From NCBI GenBank assembly GCA_963556495.2, contig OY747713.1, positions 26,909,961 through 26,973,960 on the forward strand: a stretch of 64,000 nt of DNA. Direction: 5' to 3'. Both the position numbers and the translations under genes were made by a program. Each line of letters begins with the position of its first letter. The first letter of the stretch is position 1. Shown piece by piece: positions 56,690 to 64,000 of the stretch. This DNA comes from Valencia hispanica. Its lineage: Eukaryota > Chordata > Actinopteri > Cyprinodontiformes > Valenciidae. Under the pieces are notes generated by a model, which ran no database searches, had not been told where the DNA came from, and was given only the letters and a program-made list of their open reading frames with translations.

Positions 56690-57460
56690 TAAAAATAAAT
56701 ATTGTTTCCCCCAAAATTTCTGCTTGCATATCTAATTTCCCTCACATATGTATTAAATACAAAATCATTGCAGTAAAAGTATACATTTTACTATTGCAGA
56801 GTCCTGCACTGGTCCAATTTTACCAACCCCCTTGCATTAAGATGATTTTTTAACCTGACCCTTTACCCACAGTTATCTCTAGATTAAATCACGAACCTAC
56901 CCGCCCATTGAGTTAAAACCGCCAATGGTCTGTGTCCGCCGCAGCTACGCACTCCAATCCCTCCGTAACTCTCCATTTTGCTGTCAGCTGAGCTCTCAGA
57001 TAGTGGTGCTTTGAATACGTGTCTAGGTTTGAGATGATAATCAGTCAGATCCTCTCATAAGAATCTTTTTTTGATTGATTGAATGGCGAGGGTTGCAAGG
57101 GAAATGTGTTTGTTTTGTTTGTTGCGCATTCTTCTTCTGGGGCGAACATATTATTAATGTAGCCAACATTATTCTTTGTGCTACGATGTGGATAAACATG
57201 ATCTTTCCCAGACAACAGTCTAATGATGGTTTTCAGCGCCGTTTGAAAAACAAAATAAAACACAATGGGCTTTCAATGTTTACACCTGTTATTACACCAC
57301 AGTGTATATTATCATAAAATGTCAGAAGGATAAATACCTATATATGAATGATTATTTATTGTCCCCACCAATCTTCAAACCACACTCATGTTTATGGTTA
57401 TTGTCCCCAGCAATTTTAAAAACAAATCTACGCCCTTGGTTCAGGTGTTTACTGCAGCAT
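56690..57460 (-). repeat. Diverged second copy of the palindrome right arm
   Basis: It matches 16340-16890 in order and orientation: aataaatattgtttcccccaa (56695) against aataaatattttttccccaa; ctcacatatgtattaaatac (56743) against ctcacatatgttgtaaatac; gcgcattcttcttc (57124); and cttcaaaccacactcatg with tttatggttattgtcccc (57370-57405). No terminal repeat array or left arm is visible. Confidence 0.75.
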
Positions 57461-58043
57461 ATTTCATCAAAAATAAATTAATGTTATTGGAAAGATGGCT
57501 AAAAGCTTTGAGAAAATTGAAATACACGGTGGGAGAAGTCTTTCAGCTGCCGGGAGAATAGACAGGAAATGCAATCTATTTCAACAAGTCCTCATCATAT
57601 GATAAAAATCTTCGTGGAGGGATAAAAGAGTGATTAGTTCTATCAGATTCCATCATCAGAATGGTATGGTACGTAATGAAAATATTATTAATAAACCTAT
57701 TAGTGTAAAATGTATAACTTACAGCTATCAACCTTTTCAGGGCAGATTCTATCTTAGTTATGTAGCTTGCTGATGTTGAGTGCATGTGTGTTTGTTTAGA
57801 ACAGTGTCTGTTTATTTTTACTGCTTTTTTTGGTAAATGCATTTTTAGATTTTGAAAGTTAAATAAATGTCTTATTTTCATGTCTACCTCGGAGCACAGT
57901 AAGGAGGATTCAGAATAACCCCTCACTGTACAGCCAGCAAGGACCATCAACGAGGACAAAAGAAACTTGTTTTACAGCCCCCCCAAAGACAACTCTCCCC
58001 CCTTCAAACCAAGAAGGTATGCAAGATAGCAATTTAGATTATT
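57461..58043. other. Unassigned DNA holding the first unit of a local duplication
   Basis: The segment 57640-57797 (attccatcatcagaa to tagcttgctgatg) has a diverged direct copy at 58310-58470. The rest is unassigned. Confidence 0.5.
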
Positions 58044-58055
58044 GGATTCCATAAT

Positions 58056-58309
58056 TCCAGGATGCCTCCTGGACGCCTCCCTGGTGAGGTGTTTCAGGCA
58101 CGTCTCACCGGGAGGAGGCCCAGGGGAAGGCCCAGGACACGCTGGAGGGACTATGTTTCTCGTCTGGCCTGGGAGCGCCTTGGGGTTCCTCCCGAGGAGC
58201 TGGAACAAGTGGCTGGGGAGAGGGAAGTCTGGGTCTCTTTGCTTAGGCTGCTGCCCCCGCGACCCGACCCCGGATAAGCGGAAGAAAATGGATGGATGGA
58301 TGGATGGAT
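58056..58309 (+). mobile_element. Rex3 (RTE) 3' fragment with 12-bp target duplication
   Basis: The 254-bp insertion carries the C-terminal Rex3 region (PPGRLPGEVFQARLTGRR, followed by a WRDYVSRLAWERLG motif) and 3' UTR, and ends in (GATG)n at 58289-58309. It is flanked by perfect 12-bp direct repeats GGATTCCATAAT (58044-58055 and 58310-58321), as expected of target-primed reverse transcription. The coding frame 58062-58277 is open but truncated at its start. Confidence 0.9.
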
Positions 58310-58470
58310 GGATTCCATAATCAGAAAGGTATAATATGTCTTGAAAATATTATATTTATAAAAATGTTGGTGTAAAATGTATAATCAATTTACAGCTATC
58401 AGCTTTGTCAGGGCACCTTCTGGCTTATTTATATAGCTTGCAGTGATACAGTGAGAATGTGTGAGCCAGG
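58310..58470 (+). repeat. Second unit of a local direct duplication
   Basis: attccataatcagaa to atatagcttgcagtg matches 57640-57797 with substitutions and small indels; the conserved core gtgtaaaatgtataa...tacagctatcar is shared. The offset is about 665 bp, including the Rex3 insertion. Confidence 0.7.
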
Positions 58471-58579
58471 GGATGCTAAAGGTGTGAAGAGGCTGGAATG
58501 CCTAGTGTGAAGAACTGCTACATGCTTTGACATGATAAACGGCAACTTCTTGATGTAAATACTTGTAAATAGTTTGAGG

Positions 58580-59482
58580 CCCTGTCTACATAAGGCCGTT
58601 TAAGTGCTTAAACGAATAAATATTTAGTCAATACCCCGTCTCGGCCACACTAGCCCATCGTTTAAGGTTCCCCTCCCAGGATGCTATTTTAGCACGAGTA
58701 AGTGGATCGTCTATTTCTTAAATCTCCGGCTCTTGGATTGGTGTGGATTTGTTAGGCATTTAAGAACTGAGTTCGGTAAGGAAGTGACGTTAGAAAACAA
58801 GCGCCACAGCCAGCTTAATAACAACCGGTGACCACTCAGAGGTAAGCAATAGGAAGATGGAGGTGAATCATCCAGACATGCCCTTGTTGCTCCTTCTTGT
58901 ACATGTAAAGGCGTTTCTAAGGGGCTGTTTACACGACATTTTTCAGCAAAACTGAGGTTTTTCTCTCCGATTCGGCCTCTCGTTTACGCGACAATGGGAA
59001 AACGGCGGAGACTTTTGAAAATGATGACGTCACTGCCAGCCACCTACGGACATGTTGGACTTCGGCCTCTCGTTTACACGACAACGGGAAAACTCCGTAG
59101 ACTTTTGAAAACGATGAAGTCACTGCCAGCCACCTACGGACATGTTGGAACACTGGAACACTTGGAACACTGCTTACATGGGGCACACTGCCATCTAAAG
59201 GCCGGGCATATGTACTACATCGTTTTCCATCGCGCGCGTATTCAAACAAAAATGGCAACGTTGACGTGTAAACAGCCCCTAAAAATCACTCAAGAATACC
59301 TTAAGAGAAGGCACGGCGCAAGTGCAGCAATTCTGGATACACCATATCTCAGTCGGTGACTGTGACGTCTTAAATGTGGGTCTGCTTTTTTTTCGCACAT
59401 GCCTACTAGGTCGGGGTTGTGCCAGCGGGTGGAGGAGAGGAGGGGGTCGTAAACGATGCTTTGTGTGTGTGTGGACAGGTAT
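58580..59482. mobile_element. Candidate outer MITE
   Basis: ccctgtctacataaggccgtttaa at the left is loosely inverted at the right (cgtaaacgatgctttg..gtgtggacagg, 59450-59478). No clear target duplication. It encloses the better-defined element at 58921-59279. Confidence 0.3.
58921..59279. mobile_element. Harbinger-like MITE, TAA target duplication
   Basis: Inverted ends GGGGCTGTTTACACG (58921-58935; right end 59265-59279) flanked by TAA (58918-58920 and 59280-59282). Inside is a direct 89-bp duplication: cggcctctcgtttacgcgac at about 58974 and cggcctctcgtttacacgac at about 59063, both ending in cctacggacatgttgga. Noncoding, 359 bp. Confidence 0.8.
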
Positions 59483-60094
59483 AAGGTTAGGTGGGATATA
59501 CCCTGTATAACATTAGCCGTGTTAGTGTAGAAGCAACCTGATTCAAGCGATAATTAGTTCATTTAGCATTGTGTTTGTTCACTGTTTGTATTTTTATAGA
59601 AGCTTATTGTAGCCTATATATTTGGCTTTTAGACATTTACAGTTTGTTATTAATAAATCTGGTACATTTGGATTCAACATGCAGATGATTCAAGGTTCAT
59701 GAAATAGCAATACAAAACCATTGTATTTCAATGTATTGAATGCATTTAGTCACATAATAGGTAATAATATAGTATTCTACGGGAGTAAAGTCAACTGCCA
59801 CAGTTTGGCACAAATTGTGCCATTTTAGAGATCTCGGCTGAAGTTTGTGTATAAAAACTAGATAAAAAAATTGGTCAATCTTTGTACAGATATTGTTAAG
59901 ATGTTCAACTATGATTTCACTAAGGTTTGAAGAGTCAGCTGCATTTTTCCAAAGAGGTATTCATCCTAAAAATATTTTTTTTAGGAGGAGAAAAAAAACA
60001 GCGTTTTTACAATGTGCCATGTTAATTTAGACTTCAGCAATAACACATAAACTGATATTTACACATCTAACAAATCTCACAAGGGTTCCCTTTA
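59483..60094. other. Unassigned AT-rich DNA
   Basis: No gene or repeat recognised. Confidence 0.4.
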
Positions 60095-60843
60095 ATATTT
60101 GACCAAAAGTTCTTAAATAGACCTTGCAGTTACAGAAATATACTGTTTAATTACAGGCATGTAATTTTTGAGCAGATCTCTAAAAAAGAGGCTCAGGGTC
60201 CAGAAGCTCTATTATCCTCCACTCATTACCTGTATTAATGGCACCTGTTTGAATTCGTTATCTGTATAAAGACAAATGCCCACGCCTTCAAACAGTCAGA
60301 CTTCAACCTCCACCATGGTCAAGACCAGAGAGCTGTTCAAGGACACCAGGGACAAGATTGTACACCTGCACAAGACTGGGCTGAGCCAATCTACAATAGG
60401 CAAGCAGCTTGGTGAGAAGAGATCAACTGTTATGCAATTATTAGAAAATGGAATACATGTGGGGTACACATGATCTTGAGAACGGTGAGGAAACAGCCCA
60501 AAACTACACAGGGGAACTGCTCAATGACCCGAAGAGAGCTGGGACCACAATAACAAAGGTTACTATTAGTAACACACTACCTGGATTACATTGTGCAATG
60601 GTCAAAAGGTCCCCCTGCTTTAGTCAGATGCGACCAAAATAGAACTCTTTGGTACACACACCACTTTCTGCAACTTTGTACAAATAAATTCTTGCAAAAT
60701 ATTATATGATTTCCTGGATTTTTTTTACATTCTGTGTCTCGCAGTTGCAGTGTCTCTATGATATAAATTACAGACATCTCAAATGTTTTTAGGTGGAACA
60801 GCTTGTACAATCGGTGGCTGCCAAATACTTTTTTACCCCACTG
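60095..60843 (+). mobile_element. Tc1-type remnant with internal deletion
   Basis: The right end is CAGTGGGGTAAAAAAGTA on the minus strand (60826-60843), followed by TA. The left part has the 5' UTR and start of a Tc1 transposase, but the left inverted repeat is not clear. The length is only 750 bp, about half that of a full element, and the DDE catalytic region is missing. The element at 26223-26465 is related to its right end. Confidence 0.8.
60315..60480 (+). pseudogene. Tc1 transposase N-terminus
   Basis: ATG 60315 starts [20 protein letters not shown], then [19 protein letters not shown], the first HTH of the paired-like DNA-binding domain of Tc1 transposases. The frame ends at 60473. 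The second HTH (GTTITKVTI-like) is in another frame around 60535-60570. Nothing of the catalytic domain is left. Confidence 0.85.
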
Positions 60844-61439
60844 TACGTAAAAAAAATAAACTCACAAGCAAGCTTTCACAATTGCATTTTTTTTTACAAT
60901 GGCTTTTTTTTCCCCAATGCCACCGTTTTTTCAGTGCTGCTGCTTTTGAGCTTCATCCCTGTCACTGTTCTGGCGCCTGTGCATGCGCATGAGGGCAAGG
61001 CTTCAGACCCGCATGTCACTTACTTTCAGCTGTCAGTGAGCAGGCCGCTTTAGGACCCATTTTCTAAACCAGCAAATAAAGGTCAATTGTAGTTCTTTTA
61101 TCTGTAATTCTAAAATGTCCTCATATTACAGCAAAATCCACTTTTTATAAATTTCTGTAATGTTTATTTTATTATAACGTTAACATGAATTACCATTTGT
61201 TTCCTTTCCTTGCATTCAGCGTTCAAATATACAGGTAGGGACACTTTACAGCTGACTCAAGTGGTGGTCTGGTTGGTTAAGACACAACCTCTGAGTTCTA
61301 TGTATGTATGTCTGAATTGAAGCCCTGAAGCTCCACCCCACATGCACATGCACAGGCATGAACAGTGGCAGAGGAAAAGATACTGGCATTTAAAAGAATA
61401 TGGCATTGTAAAAAAAGATCAGGGAAAATGTGAAAACTT
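60844..61439. other. Unassigned DNA
   Basis: No gene or repeat recognised. T-runs lie at 60885-60920. Confidence 0.35.
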
Positions 61440-61690
61440 TATTGTGAGTTATTTGTTTCATTGTATATATTTGAAATTTAATTACAACCTTTTCACTTTC
61501 AATTTTTGTTTCCCTGTCAATACACCATTTTTCACTTAGTTTATTTCAGTCAATATTTTCGGTTATAATTATATTTTTCAATGCCAACATAGATTTTTTT
61601 TAAATGCCAATTTTTATTTTCAGTTCTTATATTTCTTATTAGTTTCATTTTAAGCTGGTATCATTTTGCTGACATACAACTAGTGGCATG
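61440..61690 (-). repeat. Dispersed repeat, copy B (inverted)
   Basis: Reverse complement of 25990-26222. Phrases such as tttcattttaagctg (61650), aatttttattttcag (61609) and ttttcactttcaatttt (61490) pair with copy A. Here the equivalent of the Tc1 insertion site is uninterrupted. Confidence 0.75.
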
Positions 61691-62549
61691 TCAAAAAATA
61701 GGGCAAAATCATGTTGTATAAAACAATGCATACCAGTAATGTCTATTCGGTGGCCCAATGCTCCTTCTCAAACCTGATGTTCCTAAAAAAAAAAACACAT
61801 TCCAGCTCCCCTAGCCACTCTTCTTCTGCACTGCTTTGGTATCTGTTCTTCTAGGCTTGTGTGTAACGGCATTTCTGGTGGAGAAATAGTTTAAAGTGAG
61901 CAAGGAAACATGCATATTTGAGATTGGTAAGTGTTCAGAAATGTATGACCCACCACAATCTGTTCATTATTGGCATTAGAGAAATCTAGTTTAGTGAAGA
62001 TATAAATGGGTGATGTTAAGCTAAAATTTCAAAGTTGTTTAGATATACAGTCATATATTAACTTTTACAGTCATGTAGTAAATTCGAATATGCATTCCAA
62101 TGAGACTTTTTTTTCCTAAACATTAAAGGTCCCCTTTAAAAATAACAACCTTAAGCCTTACTTTTCCTGTAATATTATAATCTTAAATGTCATGTTGTCA
62201 TTAGCTGTAAGCAGATAACAATTAGTAGCAATAAAGGCTTAGAAACATCAGTCTGTGTGTGATTAATCTATATAATGTGTTACTGAAATAACTGAACTTT
62301 TCAATAATATTTTCCCTCATTGAATGGGTTTCTACTTTCTACATTACTGGCGAGGGGGTTGGCGAGTTTCTGGAAGAAATTCATGGGATCCAAAAGACAC
62401 AACAGGGTGCTGATTGTTGGTCAGGTGAACTGTGACTGGCTGATGAGTTAAGTCCTGGCTGACTTGATCAAAACCCTGTAGAAAGAATATTTGAATTACA
62501 GATTTTACCAGAGAGGGAGAGGGAGCCGAGGACACGCTGCCGCTGCATG
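61691..62549. other. Unassigned DNA
   Basis: No gene or repeat recognised. Confidence 0.35.
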
Positions 62550-64000
62550 AGCCAAGCTGCAAGCCTTTGATACAGTAGACCACACTATTCTTTTAACTCA
62601 TTTAAAACAGATTGGCTTCTCTGGTGCTGTTCATAAATGGTTCATATCATACCTCACAGTAAGTTTAGATACCTGCTCGTCTAAGCTCCACAAGACCACA
62701 TGTGGTGTGCCCCAGGGTTCAATTTTAGGCCCAGTGCTTTTTAACCTGTATATGCTCCCTCTTGGCAGCGTCATCAGAAGACATGGAGTTAACTTTCACA
62801 GTTATGCTGATGATACACAGTTGTACATCTCCATGTCCCCTGATGATACACGGCCAATGGATGAATTTTTTAACTACATTTTAGACATCAAATCCTGGAT
62901 AGCAGAAAACTTTCTCCAGCTCAACCAGGACAAAACTGAAGTTTTAGTCATCGGTCCTGAGGCTCAGAGAAACTTTTACCAAAAATACAATCACTGTCTT
63001 TTAATCCATCCATATTAGTGAAGAACCTGGGCGTAAGTTCTGACTCTGAGCTGACTTTTATCCCCCACATTAAAAATATTACTAAAATAGGCCCCATTTT
63101 CTCTCGGGCCAATACGAAGACACTAATGCATGCTTTTATCACCGGTAGAATTGATTATTGTAATGCCCTGCTTTCTGGTCTTCCCAAAAAGACTATCTCA
63201 GGCTTACAGCTTCTACAAAATTCATCAGCACGTGTCCTAACGAAGACCAGGAGGCAGAAGCTCATTGCACTGGCCTTAAAACCACTGCATTGGCTCCCCG
63301 TATGTTTTAGGATCGAATTAAAGTTTTTTTTTATGGTTTTTAAGTGTCTTAATGGTCTTGGGCCTTCATATCTTTCTAAAATGCTTTTACCGTATGAACT
63401 TTCGTGGTCTCTGCGCTCCTCTGTCAGCCGTCTCCTCGTCATCCCTAAAGTCAGAACACACACTTTTAACTGACTATATGTTGCCTATTTGTCTGCCTTA
63501 ATGTTTTAACTGCTTTTTGGTCTTGTTTTTATCCTGTTAATCTTATTTTACTTTTATTTATTTATTTGCTCACACATTTATCCATCTTCTACGTATTTTA
63601 TTTACCTATTTATTGATTTTTACATGATTACCTGTTATTTTACACAAATTAATAGTCATACTGTTCCAGTGTTTTTTCTCTGTGGGCCCCGCCTCCTTTG
63701 AGCACCCTTGGTTGGAGCCTCGGCTGCTACTGTTGATCTGCTGCTGGCGGTGCAGATGGCTCCCTGTTCTAACCTAGCTCATCTGTACTCAACCCAGCGT
63801 CCATTTTATTGTCCATTTTAGAGCCCATTTTATTGTGTGTTTTAATGTCATGTTCATGTTGCTCCAGAACGTACATGGGGATATGATTGGGGGGGAGGGG
63901 GGTATAAATGTTTAACTTGTGTGTGTGTGTCTATAGGGGGTGGGGGTGGGGAGGGGGGATATGTGTAGGGACATTTTTAACTTTGTATAGCACTTTGAAC
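62550..64000 (+). mobile_element. L2-type LINE, 5' truncated, continuing past the window
   Basis: Starts within RT palm ([14 protein letters not shown] at about 62560) and runs through the ORF2 C-terminus into a 3' UTR that is not finished at the window end (the closing tatagcactttgaac is typical of L2 3' ends). Different subfamily from the L2 at 27837. G-rich runs lie at 63888-63902 and 63937-63958. Confidence 0.85.
62556..63473 (+). pseudogene. L2 ORF2 RT and C-terminus, frameshifted
   Basis: Reading order: [11 protein letters not shown] with the first catalytic Asp, [19 protein letters not shown] (62700-62756), [10 protein letters not shown] with the catalytic pair (about 62800-62830), then a shift or stop near 63018. 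The second frame (63018-63473) has LGVSSDSELTFIPHIKNI, RIDYCNALLSGLPKK, LLQNSSARVLTKTRR and LHWLPVCFRIELK, and stops before the last conserved segment. Inactive. Confidence 0.85.

Overview
This is eukaryotic nuclear DNA from a ray-finned (teleost) fish, most likely a percomorph. The evidence is its mobile-element repertoire: L2/Maui-type LINEs with pentanucleotide tails, Rex3 (RTE) 3' ends with a (GATG)n tail, I-clade LINEs with an RNase H domain, several Tc1 families, many short hAT and Harbinger-type elements, tRNA-headed SINEs, and a class-I-like endogenous retrovirus (ERV). I see no complete host protein-coding gene, no structural RNA gene, no operon and no CRISPR array. Species assignment is inference.

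Layout. 1-5 kb: unassigned DNA with an LTR-like element (1465-2185), a SINE (2870-3214) and an L2 tail. 5.2-8.0 kb: a hAT-type element with a perfect 8-bp target duplication, carrying an LTR-retrotransposon remnant with a gag-like ORF and a chain of expanded minisatellites. 8-11.5 kb: nothing recognised. 11.5-13.9 kb: a Tc1 fragment and a minus-strand L2 split by two small DNA transposons. 13.9-18.7 kb: a very large palindromic (foldback-like) element with a 42-bp minisatellite at its ends, itself hit by hAT-type elements; part of a second copy lies at 56.7-57.5 kb. 19.7-20.3 kb: Rex3. 24.35-25.3 kb: two hAT-type elements placed back to back and sharing one target duplication. 26-33.8 kb: an I-clade LINE broken by a 3-kb L2 (the longest open frame in the window) and a Tc1, next to another Tc1 that holds a tiny hAT. 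34-38 kb: MITE-like repeats.

38.2-43.5 kb: the only host-like gene remnant, a minus-strand multi-exon gene of a multicopy teleost family (I recall it as SAMD3-like). Its coding sequence is shifted, stopped and cut by a 2.1-kb hAT that contains another hAT; a promoter-like block with BANP and YY1 motifs lies upstream. 43.5-51.5 kb: a heavily decayed ERV (gag, protease, RT, RNase H, integrase, env, 3' LTR) with a promoter-like insert between gag and protease. 51.5-55.7 kb: a second I-clade LINE, minus strand, abutting the ERV LTR and hit by a Harbinger-type MITE. 55.7-64 kb: palindrome-family copy, Rex3 with a 12-bp target duplication inside a local duplication, nested MITEs, a Tc1 remnant and a final L2 running out of the window.

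The window is best read as a deeply layered insertion record. Nine insertion events have target duplications visible by eye, which fixes their order of nesting. No intact autonomous element is supported, and genes here do not form a pathway. The least explained objects are the palindromic minisatellite-ended element, the hAT with LTR-derived minisatellite cargo, and the promoter-like block inside the ERV.
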